Assembly: GCA_903824665.1 (NCBI GenBank)
Contig: CAIJXT010000010.1
Location: 62,001-126,000, forward strand
From: an uncultured Bacteroidota bacterium
Lineage (GTDB): Bacteria; Bacteroidota; Bacteroidia; Chitinophagales; Chitinophagaceae
Direction of reading: 5' to 3'
Length of the DNA stretch: 64,000 nt
Shown: piece after piece, positions 36,169 to 44,428 of the stretch
How the letters are laid out: each line of letters opens with the position of its first letter
How positions within the stretch are numbered: the stretch's first letter is position 1
Notes under the pieces: model-generated
The model's input: only the letters and a program-made list of their open reading frames with translations
Told to the model about the DNA's origin: nothing
Databases searched by the model: none
Position numbers and translations under genes: made by a program

Positions 36169-36198
36169 CCCTCCTCTGGCCGAAGTCTCGCTTCGTCC
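36169..36198 (-). repeat. Palindromic repeat unit, minus orientation
   Basis: Read on the minus strand it is GGACGAAGCGAGACTTCGGC followed by CAGAGGAGGG. It has a 5-bp stem CGAAG/CTTCG and the conserved tail seen in the other copies (GGACCAGGCGGG type). Confidence 0.65.
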
Positions 36199-36396
36199 TG
36201 GCATACCTGAGTGCCTCGCTTCCGTACAATCACTCGCGCTAAAATAACCAAATCTATCAACCTTTGTGCGCCACCTGAATTGTCGCGGGAGCTGCTCCAT
36301 TTCCAGTGATGTGGCTAGCAAGCAAAAAAGCCTCAACATTGTTAAAGGTAGGAGTTGTATATCCGGACCGATACACCACCGCAATTAACAATATTG

Positions 36397-36430
36397 TTCT
36401 TGCCTGCCTACCACTAAAATTTTACCTTTG
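36397..36430 (+). promoter_or_regulatory. Promoter of the vWA-phosphatase-kinase operon
   Basis: TTCTTG (36397-36402) and TACCTTTG (36423-36430) are 20 bp apart, matching the Bacteroidota '-33' and '-7' elements. The ATG follows only 3 bp after the '-7' box, so the message may be leaderless. The same region is duplicated in decayed form at 35558-35628. Confidence 0.6.
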
Positions 36431-36433
36431 GTT

Positions 36434-37108
36434 ATGGACGAATATATCTCATTTGAGCAGATCCCTTTTGGCAGCGACAACTTTGCCGACAATCCGGAGC
36501 CACGCTGCCCCTGTGTGCTGCTGCTGGACACGTCGGGCTCTATGGGTGGTATGCCCATCATGCAACTCAATGAAGGTGTGCGGACATTCAGACAGGAACT
36601 GCTGCAAGACCCGCTGGCCACCAAGCGGGTAGAGGTAGCCATAGTGACCTTTGGGCCGGTAACGGTGGAAACAGAGTTTCATACAGTACCCAACTTTCAC
36701 CCGCGCGAGCTGGAAACTACTGGCGACACGCCTATGGGTGAGGCTATACGCACGGGAATAGATATGGTAACCCGCCGCAAGAAAGAATACAAAGAGAATG
36801 GCATAGCCTACTACAAACCCTGGATAATACTGATCACTGACGGTGCCCCCACAGACGACTGGGCAAAAGCAGCACAGGCAGTGCGCGATGGCGAGGCCAA
36901 TAAGTCGTTTGCCTTTTTTGCCATAGGGGTGGAAAGCGCCAATATGGATATACTGAAACAGATATCTGTGCGGTCGCCACTGAAGTTGCGCGGACTGATG
37001 TTCCGCGAGTTTTTCATCTGGTTGTCGGCATCTATGAAAATGGTATCGGCTAAAAACCCGGGGACAACGATCAATCTTTTACCACCAAGCGGATGGTCTG
37101 AGCTATGA
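36434..37108 (+). CDS. TerY-like von Willebrand factor A domain protein
   Basis: A 224-aa vWA protein with a complete MIDAS: DTSGS (D32, S34, S36), the threonine of TTGDTPMG and the aspartate of [11 protein letters not shown]. It corresponds to TerY/YegL. Start ATG 36434 is preferred over the TTG at 36428, which lies in the '-7' box. Its stop overlaps the start of the phosphatase gene (ATGA), and that gene in turn overlaps the kinase gene: the three form the TerY-P triad known from comparative genomics of tellurite-resistance-like stress systems. The vWA domain probably acts as a metal-dependent adaptor for the kinase and phosphatase. Confidence 0.9.
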   Translation: MDEYISFEQIPFGSDNFADNPEPRCPCVLLLDTSGSMGGMPIMQLNEGVRTFRQELLQDPLATKRVEVAIVTFGPVTVETEFHTVPNFHPRELETTGDTPMGEAIRTGIDMVTRRKKEYKENGIAYYKPWIILITDGAPTDDWAKAAQAVRDGEANKSFAFFAIGVESANMDILKQISVRSPLKLRGLMFREFFIWLSASMKMVSAKNPGTTINLLPPSGWSEL

Positions 37109-37872
37109 CATGGAAAACAATAGGCCAGAGTGTTGCCGGAACATCGCATACTGCCACCGGCAAACCATGCGAAGACGCTGCGCTGTACAGGATACTGACT
37201 GACCGCGAAGGTGCAGAAGTGCTGGTATGCTGTGTGAGCGATGGCGCCGGCAGTGCGCTCTATGGTGGATTTGCCGCGGGGTATACTACCGAAAAGGTGA
37301 TAGCCTGTGCGACACACCTCACTGAACACGACGAAGAGCTGACCGAAGGACATATATATGCTATGGCAGAGGATATATATTATGGGCTGCAGCAGGAGGC
37401 AACGGCCTGTGAAAGTGCACTTGATGAGTTTTCGTGTACGCTGCTGGGCTGCATTATAACGTCATCAAAATCGGCTTTTTTTCAGATAGGCGATGGTGCC
37501 ATTATCCGCAACAATGGATCTGATACGCTGGCTACGGTATGGTGGCCGCAAAATGGCGAATACCATAACACTACCTCTTTTCTGGCAGACGACAGCAGCA
37601 TGAGCAATCTGCGGGTGGCTATTGTTGATGATCCTGTAGATGAGGTTGCCCTGTTTACCGACGGACTGCAATTGCTGGCGCTCAATACCGAAAACATGTC
37701 GGTACACAAGCCGTTTTTTGATGGTTTCTTTTACCACCTGCGCCTGGCTACCAACGAAGAAACGATAAAGATGCTGCAAGCACGGCTGGGCAACTACCTG
37801 AACAGCAAAGTGATCAACGACAGAACTGACGATGATAAAACACTGGTGCTGGCAACGAGAATAAACCAATGA
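37105..37872 (+). CDS. PP2C-type protein phosphatase of the TerY-P triad
   Basis: A 255-aa PPM/PP2C-like phosphatase. Metal-binding aspartates are present at D24 (KPCEDAAL), D46 (CVSDGAGS), in FQIGDGAII and in the terminal DDDKTLVLA. The length fits the short PP2C_2 type (like E. coli YegK) lacking extra domains. It overlaps the vWA gene upstream and the kinase gene downstream by 4 bp each. It should remove phosphates placed by the kinase on shared targets; the targets are unknown. Confidence 0.9.
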   Translation: MTWKTIGQSVAGTSHTATGKPCEDAALYRILTDREGAEVLVCCVSDGAGSALYGGFAAGYTTEKVIACATHLTEHDEELTEGHIYAMAEDIYYGLQQEATACESALDEFSCTLLGCIITSSKSAFFQIGDGAIIRNNGSDTLATVWWPQNGEYHNTTSFLADDSSMSNLRVAIVDDPVDEVALFTDGLQLLALNTENMSVHKPFFDGFFYHLRLATNEETIKMLQARLGNYLNSKVINDRTDDDKTLVLATRINQ

Positions 37873-39797
37873 TTTATACAGGCCTGCATAACGAACAATA
37901 TGTTACCGGACGCGAATTGGGTCGCGGGGGGGAAGGCTGTGTATACGACCTGCAAAGCCACCAGGGCATGGTGCTGAAGCAGTACAATGAAGAACTGACG
38001 GCCACCAGAACAGCCAAGCTGGCACATATGGTGCAGATGCGCACACCGGCTATAGAAGCGTACTCTGCCTGGCCAGCAGATCTGGTATGCAATAGCAGGG
38101 GACAAGTATGCGGATTTGTGATGCGCAAGCTCACTGGTTATGTGCCGCTGCACAATGTGTTTGGCCCGATGGACCGCAAAAAGCTGTTTCCGGACAAGGG
38201 GTATAACTTTCTTGTGCATGTAGCCCGCAATCTGGCCACCGCATTTCACAATCTGCATGAAGCCGGGCTGATAATAGGCGACGTAAATGAAGGTAATATA
38301 CTGGTGAGTGCATCTGGCATCGCCGCATTTATAGACTGCGACTCGTTTCAGGTAAAGAACGGCAGCCAGTATTACTACTGCGAGGTGGGTGTGCCGCGCT
38401 ACACCCCACCCGAACTGTTGAAAAAATCGACCTTCGACCAAACAATACGCACCACGAACACAGATAATTTTTCGCTGGCGGTGCTCATCTTCCAATTGCT
38501 GTTTCTGGGCAGGCATCCGTTTGCGGGCAAGCACCGGTCGGCAGCTGATATAGACGAGGAAACGGCTATACGCCAACACCAGTTTGCCTACTCGCTGGAG
38601 AATAAAAAGAAAAAACTAAGTCCCCCACCCGACAGTTTTGGCATCACCAATCTGCCGGATAATGTTGTAACACTGTTTCACAGGGCCTTTGAGCAGGACG
38701 AACGCCCGTCGGCGGCCGAGTGGATAAAAGCGCTGGATGGATTGCTGGCTGATATGGTAACCTGCCAGCTATCAAAGCTGCACACCTATCCCGGGCAGTT
38801 GGAAAGCTGCCCATGGTGCGTTTTCAGAAAAGAAAAAGGCATCATGTACTTTCTCGACGACAGCTATATGCAGGCCAACTCGGCACTGGGCAACATAGAG
38901 CAATTCATCAATGGTTTCAAACCGGAACAACCGGTGATCAGAAAAATAGACCCGGTAGCGGGTTTGCCGGTGCTGACCCCGGCAGCACCGGCCAGAAAAT
39001 TTGTGCGTGCCAGCAGGGCGCGCAGGTGGATCAGTTTTTACTGGTGCATACTGGGTGCCGGTTTTGTGTTGGTCAATCCGGTAGTGACGATCGTATGCCT
39101 GCTGGCCGCCGGCTATGTATACAAGCTATCGGGATGGGTGAAAATACTGTCCAAAGAGCGGGCTGCACGCTCTGCCAGCTACTTTCAGCTACGCAACCAG
39201 CTCAACAACCTGCTGCGTGAATACGAGTCGCCACCAGACATGGTACTGCATCAGAAAGGAATAGAAAAACTGCAGTCGCTGATAGCAGAGTTCAGGCGGC
39301 TACCGGACGAACTGGAACGCCGCCGGAAAAAAATGGAGGAGGTACTCTACAACGAACAACTGGACGACTATCTGTGGCAGTTTGATCTGGAATCGAACGC
39401 AATACCAACAATAGGGAAAGCGAAAAAGAGTGCGCTATACAACCATGGTATCCGCAATGCAGCACAGATCACCAAACTTGCAACTACCAAGGTGCCGGGA
39501 ATAGGTCCTGCACTGGAGCAGGTATTGCTGGCATGGCGCAGGCAGATGTCGACCGGATTTGTATATATACCGGATACGTACAAAATGAACATTGCCCAAC
39601 AAAAAGTGAATGAAGAAGTAAGGCAAGTGAAATACCAGCTGGAAACCCATATACGCAAAGAATACCAGTCGCTTAACTTCCTGAAAATGAACATACAGAA
39701 CAGGGCTGAAATATTAGCGGTACAAATAGCTGATCTGACCCTGAAAGTGCGGCAGGCAGAAGTGAACATGGACGCTTTCAAGAAACTGGCCGCCTGA
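37869..39797 (+). CDS. Atypical protein kinase with zinc-ribbon-like, membrane and helix-hairpin-helix regions
   Basis: A 642-aa multidomain protein like E. coli YegI. The kinase domain (about 10-295) has a glycine loop GRGGEG, K37 in VLKQY, the catalytic loop as IIGDVNEGN (D138, N143) and DCD (156-158) in place of DFG. A CPWC pair (C314, C317) may be a half zinc ribbon. A hydrophobic hairpin (about 387-420) probably anchors it to the membrane. A coiled coil follows, then a helix-hairpin-helix region (IPTIGKAKKSALYNHGI; KVPGIGPALEQVLLAW) and a final coiled coil. HhH units usually bind DNA, so it may link membrane, phosphorylation and DNA. It completes the triad with the vWA and PP2C proteins. 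Confidence 0.88.
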   Translation: MIYTGLHNEQYVTGRELGRGGEGCVYDLQSHQGMVLKQYNEELTATRTAKLAHMVQMRTPAIEAYSAWPADLVCNSRGQVCGFVMRKLTGYVPLHNVFGPMDRKKLFPDKGYNFLVHVARNLATAFHNLHEAGLIIGDVNEGNILVSASGIAAFIDCDSFQVKNGSQYYYCEVGVPRYTPPELLKKSTFDQTIRTTNTDNFSLAVLIFQLLFLGRHPFAGKHRSAADIDEETAIRQHQFAYSLENKKKKLSPPPDSFGITNLPDNVVTLFHRAFEQDERPSAAEWIKALDGLLADMVTCQLSKLHTYPGQLESCPWCVFRKEKGIMYFLDDSYMQANSALGNIEQFINGFKPEQPVIRKIDPVAGLPVLTPAAPARKFVRASRARRWISFYWCILGAGFVLVNPVVTIVCLLAAGYVYKLSGWVKILSKERAARSASYFQLRNQLNNLLREYESPPDMVLHQKGIEKLQSLIAEFRRLPDELERRRKKMEEVLYNEQLDDYLWQFDLESNAIPTIGKAKKSALYNHGIRNAAQITKLATTKVPGIGPALEQVLLAWRRQMSTGFVYIPDTYKMNIAQQKVNEEVRQVKYQLETHIRKEYQSLNFLKMNIQNRAEILAVQIADLTLKVRQAEVNMDAFKKLAA

Positions 39798-39917
39798 CGC
39801 AAACACCCCGCCTACCCTAAAACAACGGCGTGTCGCCAATGAGTGCTGTGAACAGGAATAAATGTGTATCAATAAAACCCGGCAGCGTGTATCTTTATGC
39901 CCGACAAATTCACCAAT

Positions 39918-40694
39918 ATGGCTAAAACAGTCCTGGTTACAGGCGCGACATCGGGTTTCGGAAAAGCAATAGCAGAAAGATTTGCCAAGGAAGGACATAC
40001 CGTTTGTATAACCGGTCGCAGGGCTGAGCGACTTGCCGAGCTGCAACAACAACTGGAACAGCAGTACGGAGTAAAAGTGATCTCACTCCCGTTTGATGTG
40101 CGGGACAATGCACAGGTAGAGCGGGCGATAGCTGAACTGAAAAACCAAACCGACCGTATAGATATACTGGTAAACAATGCAGGTCTGGCGGCAGGGTTAT
40201 CGACAATTGATGAAGGCAACCTGGACGACTGGGAAACCATGATTGATACCAATGTAAAAGGGCTGCTGTATGTAACCCGGCAGATAGCACCACTCATGCG
40301 CGAGCAGGCGGGTGGTCACATCATCAATATTGGCTCAACAGCCGGCAAGCTGGTATACAAAAACGGCAATGTGTATTGTGCCACCAAGTATGCTGTAGAC
40401 GCACTGACACAGGCTATGCGGATAGACCTGCTGCCCTACGGCATAAAGGTGACCGCTGTGAACCCAGGCATGGCAGAAACAGAATTCTCGCTCGTGCGCT
40501 TTAAAGGCGATGAAGAGCGCGCTGCCAATATGTATGCCGGAGTAAACGCCCTGCAGGCCGCTGATATTGCTGACATAGTATGGTACTGTGCATCGCAGCC
40601 ACCACATGTGTGTATTAACGATCTTACAGTTACCTGCCTCACACAGGCCAACGGCTTCTACTCGATAAAGGAAGCCGACAGGGTAAAGAAATAA
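39918..40694 (+). CDS. SDR-family NAD(P)-dependent oxidoreductase, YdfG-like
   Basis: A classical short-chain dehydrogenase with TGATSGFG cofactor loop at the N-terminus, NNAG, the catalytic serine in NIGSTAGK and YCATK (Y and K). The pattern resembles YdfG (3-hydroxy acid / serine dehydrogenases) and predicts a soluble enzyme of 258 aa. ATG 39918 (MAKTVLVTGATSG) is preferred over an upstream ATG at 39897, because a '-7'-like TATCTTTA (39890-39897) ends there. It is not overlapping any neighbour. Confidence 0.88.
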   Translation: MAKTVLVTGATSGFGKAIAERFAKEGHTVCITGRRAERLAELQQQLEQQYGVKVISLPFDVRDNAQVERAIAELKNQTDRIDILVNNAGLAAGLSTIDEGNLDDWETMIDTNVKGLLYVTRQIAPLMREQAGGHIINIGSTAGKLVYKNGNVYCATKYAVDALTQAMRIDLLPYGIKVTAVNPGMAETEFSLVRFKGDEERAANMYAGVNALQAADIADIVWYCASQPPHVCINDLTVTCLTQANGFYSIKEADRVKK

Positions 40695-40712
40695 GGGCTG
40701 GCGAACATCTTT

Positions 40713-42443
40713 TTACTTCTTGTAGATTCCATAATCGTTAGAGGCATCTGCCCAATAGGTGTATCCGGTACCTGCGCCAGCCGGAAACGGTCTGTCTTTG
40801 ATTTTGATCAGGTAGGTGGCACTTCCGTCGGCGCAGCGTGAAACGTTGTAGCCCTGCAGGCGGCAATAGTAATAGTAGTAAAAGGCATCTTCTGAAAATG
40901 CGACACTGCTGCCTGGCGGTATCTGCCGCAGTGCTGCGATCTGGGCTGTGTGCACGGCATTGATATCGTAGCTATACAACGTAGCAGCCAGGTAGCGTTG
41001 ATGAAAATTGATTAGAAATCCTGTATAAGCACCTACCGGCAGTAACAACACCCCAACATACATTACCCCTTTCAAGACCTTGCTGCGCAAAGTCTGAACC
41101 AGCCGCTGAGCAATCACTACCAGTGCGTACACACAAACGAAGCCTGTGATACTGAACTGTATGATAAGCACCCTGTGAAAAGGAATACGCTTGATAATCA
41201 TAGTATACAGAACGAATGCCACCCAGATACTTGTATAATACAACACCAAACGCCGGTGTGCTGCTTTGCCGGTTATCAGTAAAGTATATGGCAATAAGAA
41301 CACAACATAGTTTGCAGGGTGCCGATGCCCACCTATGCCCCCCAGACAATCGCTGATAAAAGACAAAACCGTATCGGCAAAACGGGGCAGGAATGTGGCC
41401 AGACCCTCGGTACTGGGTGCCACCCAACCATTGTTGGTAAATGCCTGCACTCCCGAAAAACACAATGCCGGCAGGTAGAACATAAACACCGTAGCTGCAG
41501 TGACGGCCTGTGCCTTAATATAGCCGACATCGGCCCGCCGGGCAGCCACCATAAGTATACCCTGGCAGAGCAACTGAGCCAGATAGTAGTACAGATAGCC
41601 GGGGATCAGCAGGAAGCCGGCGATATTGGCGGCGACGCTGACTGTGAGCAGCCTGAATGATGGTTGACCGTTGTAAAAATGCAATGCGATAAAGGCTACC
41701 CAGCCGCACAACAATTGCAGCTCGTAGCCGCGCGCCTGCACTGCAAAACCCAATGTATACACACCCAACACCACGGGCAGCATAGCTACAAAGGAGATCC
41801 ACCGCTGGCCGGTAAGCCTATAAAACAGGTAGAAAACACAGAGTGCCACACCAACATACGCCGCTACTGACATGACCCTGCCAGAGACCACATAATCGCC
41901 CACCCACCCAAACAGTAAATGATTGGCGAGGTTGTAATAGATGTGGTTGTTGGGAAGGAGGTAGTAGGCCAGCGTGATGAATGGCGGCATCTCGGTGCAC
42001 TTCACCACCGAAAAAACCTCATCGCTTGCAGGCAGCAGACGGTGCCAGGATGCAAAGGCCGCCGCAATAGCCACCACCGCGACAGCAGCGCACCACAACA
42101 GGGCTCGCACGGTTATCCTTCTTCCGATCCCCGGCAACTGCAACCTATCGTAGCGCCAGACCCGGGCTGTGCCGGCAACACCTGCCACCGACAGCAGCAA
42201 ACCCGCACCGGCATAGTAGTTTCCGGCGCGCTTGACGGTGGGTGTAAAAAAGTCGGTTGTCCATTCGGACCGCTTGTAAAAGCAATCGGACAGTGATAGG
42301 AACCAATCGGCGAGTGTGCGATAATCTGTAACCAGGTACCATATTGCAAAAACACCCACCATACCGAAGAAAAGAATACCCGTGCTACCGGCAAGCCTCT
42401 GAAAGGCGGTTGTGGCGGTATTGGCAGCTTGTTTCGGATACAT
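40713..42443 (-). CDS. Polytopic membrane protein, GT-C glycosyltransferase-like
   Basis: A 576-aa protein with about 11-12 transmembrane helices and a small soluble C-terminal domain of about 100 residues. After the third hydrophobic segment comes ASWHRLLPASDEVFSV, reminiscent of the acidic motif in the first periplasmic loop of GT-C (PMT/ArnT-like) glycosyltransferases. No close family is recognised. It may transfer a sugar from a polyprenyl carrier, but this is inferred from topology only. It is divergent from the GNAT gene. Confidence 0.65.
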   Translation of the reverse strand: MYPKQAANTATTAFQRLAGSTGILFFGMVGVFAIWYLVTDYRTLADWFLSLSDCFYKRSEWTTDFFTPTVKRAGNYYAGAGLLLSVAGVAGTARVWRYDRLQLPGIGRRITVRALLWCAAVAVVAIAAAFASWHRLLPASDEVFSVVKCTEMPPFITLAYYLLPNNHIYYNLANHLLFGWVGDYVVSGRVMSVAAYVGVALCVFYLFYRLTGQRWISFVAMLPVVLGVYTLGFAVQARGYELQLLCGWVAFIALHFYNGQPSFRLLTVSVAANIAGFLLIPGYLYYYLAQLLCQGILMVAARRADVGYIKAQAVTAATVFMFYLPALCFSGVQAFTNNGWVAPSTEGLATFLPRFADTVLSFISDCLGGIGGHRHPANYVVFLLPYTLLITGKAAHRRLVLYYTSIWVAFVLYTMIIKRIPFHRVLIIQFSITGFVCVYALVVIAQRLVQTLRSKVLKGVMYVGVLLLPVGAYTGFLINFHQRYLAATLYSYDINAVHTAQIAALRQIPPGSSVAFSEDAFYYYYYCRLQGYNVSRCADGSATYLIKIKDRPFPAGAGTGYTYWADASNDYGIYKK

Positions 42444-42515
42444 AGCAACTCTTTTTCGGGACAGGGCAACGGAGATTGGAAACCGGCATGTAAATTATTG
42501 TTTTATTTTCGGGAA

Positions 42516-43001
42516 ATGAATAACTGTACCACCCGCACAATAGAAAAGAGGGACAATGCAGCCATTGCAGCCATCATCAGGGCGGCACTCGTAGAGTTTG
42601 ATGCTGCCAAACCCGGCACTGTATACTACGACCCTACAACCGATGAACTACATGCGCTGTTTGCACGGCCAGATGCTGAATACCATGTGCTGGAAGCGGA
42701 TGGCAAAGTAGCAGGGGGATCTGGCATCTACCCTACTGCGGGCCTGCCCGATGGCTGCTGCGAGCTGGTGAAGCTTTACCTGGCGCCCGAAGCCCGCGGC
42801 AAGGGGTATGGCAGATTGCTGATCAATGAGTGCTTTGAGATAGCCCGGAGGCTGGGATACGCTACGGTGTATCTGGAAACGCTGCCCGAACTCAAAATGG
42901 CTGTGGGGTTGTACGAATCGTGCGGGTTCCGGTATCTGGACAAGCCACTTGGCGACTCAGGACACTTCGGGTGCGACCTGTGGATGCTAAAGCAGCTGTA
43001 G
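42516..43001 (+). CDS. GNAT-family N-acetyltransferase
   Basis: A 161-aa single-domain acetyltransferase with the acetyl-CoA loop LAPEARGKGYGRLL (motif Q/RxxGxG/A) and the C-terminal GLYESCGFRYLDKPLG segment. The start was set at ATG 42516 because the upstream extension has no GNAT character and overlaps the divergent gene. Substrate unknown. Confidence 0.88.
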   Translation: MNNCTTRTIEKRDNAAIAAIIRAALVEFDAAKPGTVYYDPTTDELHALFARPDAEYHVLEADGKVAGGSGIYPTAGLPDGCCELVKLYLAPEARGKGYGRLLINECFEIARRLGYATVYLETLPELKMAVGLYESCGFRYLDKPLGDSGHFGCDLWMLKQL

Positions 43002-43007
43002 CACCCT

Positions 43008-43910
43008 CTACTTATACCGCGGATGGTATTGCTCCATGGTTTTGCGCAGGTAGGTGCGATCGAGGTGGGTATAGATCTCGGTGGTGGTGATGCTCTTGTG
43101 GCCCATCATCTCCTGCACGGCACGGAGGTCTGCCCCACCCTCTACCAGATGCGTAGCGAACGAATGGCGCAGGGTATGCGGGTGTATATTCTGCTTCATG
43201 CCGGCTTTGGTGGCCAGGTCCTTTAGGATAAGGAATACCATGATGCGCGACAGCCGCCTGCCCAACCGGCTCAGAAACAGATAGTCTTCCTGCCCCTTCT
43301 TTATATTGGCCAGATGCGAGCGTACGTGGTCGCGGTACAACTGAATCTGCCGGATGGCGGTATCTCCTATGGGTACCAGGCGCTCCTTATTGCCCTTGCC
43401 TATTACCCTGATAAAGCCCACATCCAGGTATAAACCCGAAAGCTGCAGCGATACGAGCTCGCTCACGCGCAGGCCGCAGCTGTACAGCACCTCGAGCATG
43501 GCACGGTTGCGCTGGCCATCGGGTGTGCTGTGGTCTATGGCGGCAAACAGCTGGTCTATCTCTGCTATGCTCAGCACATGTGGCAGCGTCCGCTTCAGCT
43601 TGGGTGCCTCCAGCAGTTCTGTGGGGTCTTTCCTGATCACCTCCTCCAGCAGCAGGTACCCAAAAAACGACTTGATACCACTTAGTATACGTGCCTGGGT
43701 GGTTACAGCCAGTTCCAGCTCGGCTATCGCCTTCAGCAAAGACTGCAGGTGCTTCATCTCTACCTGCTCTACGGCCAGGCCGGGATACTCGGTGCCTATA
43801 TGATTGCGCAGCAGCAGTATATCGTGAACGTAGGCAGATACGGTATTATCAGACATTGACCGCTCTAACTGCAGATAAGACTTAAACCCTTTTATATATG
43901 CATCCCACAT
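43008..43910 (-). CDS. xerD: Tyrosine recombinase XerD
   Basis: A 300-aa recombinase with an N-terminal SAM-like core-binding domain (about 1-95) and a C-terminal catalytic domain carrying all conserved residues: R148 (GLRVSEL), K172 (GKGNKE), H245 and R248 (HTLRHSFATH), H271 (MGHKS) and the nucleophile Y280 (IYTHL). Length and motifs fit the chromosome-dimer-resolving XerD at dif. Start ATG 43910 is favoured over an in-frame codon four residues upstream. It converges with the GNAT gene. Confidence 0.9.
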   Translation of the reverse strand: MWDAYIKGFKSYLQLERSMSDNTVSAYVHDILLLRNHIGTEYPGLAVEQVEMKHLQSLLKAIAELELAVTTQARILSGIKSFFGYLLLEEVIRKDPTELLEAPKLKRTLPHVLSIAEIDQLFAAIDHSTPDGQRNRAMLEVLYSCGLRVSELVSLQLSGLYLDVGFIRVIGKGNKERLVPIGDTAIRQIQLYRDHVRSHLANIKKGQEDYLFLSRLGRRLSRIMVFLILKDLATKAGMKQNIHPHTLRHSFATHLVEGGADLRAVQEMMGHKSITTTEIYTHLDRTYLRKTMEQYHPRYK

Positions 43911-44000
43911 AACGACAATCAAAACTAAGGAAGTTACCGTTCACGCTGTTATTGTTTTGGGAGGGCAACTAAAATCAGCCGGCATTGAGCCGAACCTTGC

Positions 44001-44008
44001 TAACTTTG
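44001..44008 (+). promoter_or_regulatory. '-7' box of the haemoglobin-adenine deaminase operon
   Basis: TAACTTTG fits TAnnTTTG and lies 19 bp before ATG 44028. Confidence 0.45.
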
Positions 44009-44027
44009 AACAGCCAAATACAGACCG

Positions 44028-44423
44028 ATGAACGACATTGCGAACAGAGCAGATATAGAATTGCTGATCAATACGTTTTATGATGAGGTGAAGCAGGACA
44101 GTGTGATCGGGCATATCTTCACAAGCATCATAGGTGCCGACTGGAGCCACCACCTGCCGGTGATGTACCGGTTCTGGGACATGGTCCTCTTCAGCACGGC
44201 GGGATATGCGGGCAGCCCTGTAAAGACGCATGTGGATGTGGACAGGCGCGAACCGCTGCACAAAGAACACTTTGACCGCTGGCTGGAACTCTGGTACGCC
44301 AATGTAGACAAACTGTTTGCCGGGCCTATGGCCGATATGGCCAAGAACAAAGCGATGCTGATGTCGAACCTCATCAGTATAAAAGTAACCATGAGCAGAA
44401 GCGGATTTGAAACTCTAAACTGA
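44028..44423 (+). CDS. Group III truncated haemoglobin
   Basis: A 131-aa globin of the short 2-on-2 type. The HHLPVMYRFWDMVLF segment, and the likely proximal histidine H81 in LHKEHFDRWLELW, follow the group III pattern (as in Campylobacter Ctb). Such proteins bind O2 or NO and are linked to nitrosative or oxygen stress. The adenine deaminase gene starts 5 bp after its stop, so the two are co-transcribed from a '-7' box just upstream. A functional link between the two is not obvious. Confidence 0.9.
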   Translation: MNDIANRADIELLINTFYDEVKQDSVIGHIFTSIIGADWSHHLPVMYRFWDMVLFSTAGYAGSPVKTHVDVDRREPLHKEHFDRWLELWYANVDKLFAGPMADMAKNKAMLMSNLISIKVTMSRSGFETLN

Positions 44424-44428
44424 ACAAT

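Noticed and set aside
43008-43910. The tyrosine recombinase as an integron-type integrase for the array at 47.6-51.9 kb
   Set aside because: It has the length and motifs of ordinary XerD, no integron-specific insertion, lies 3.7 kb from the array with core genes between, and the repeats lack attC-type core sites.
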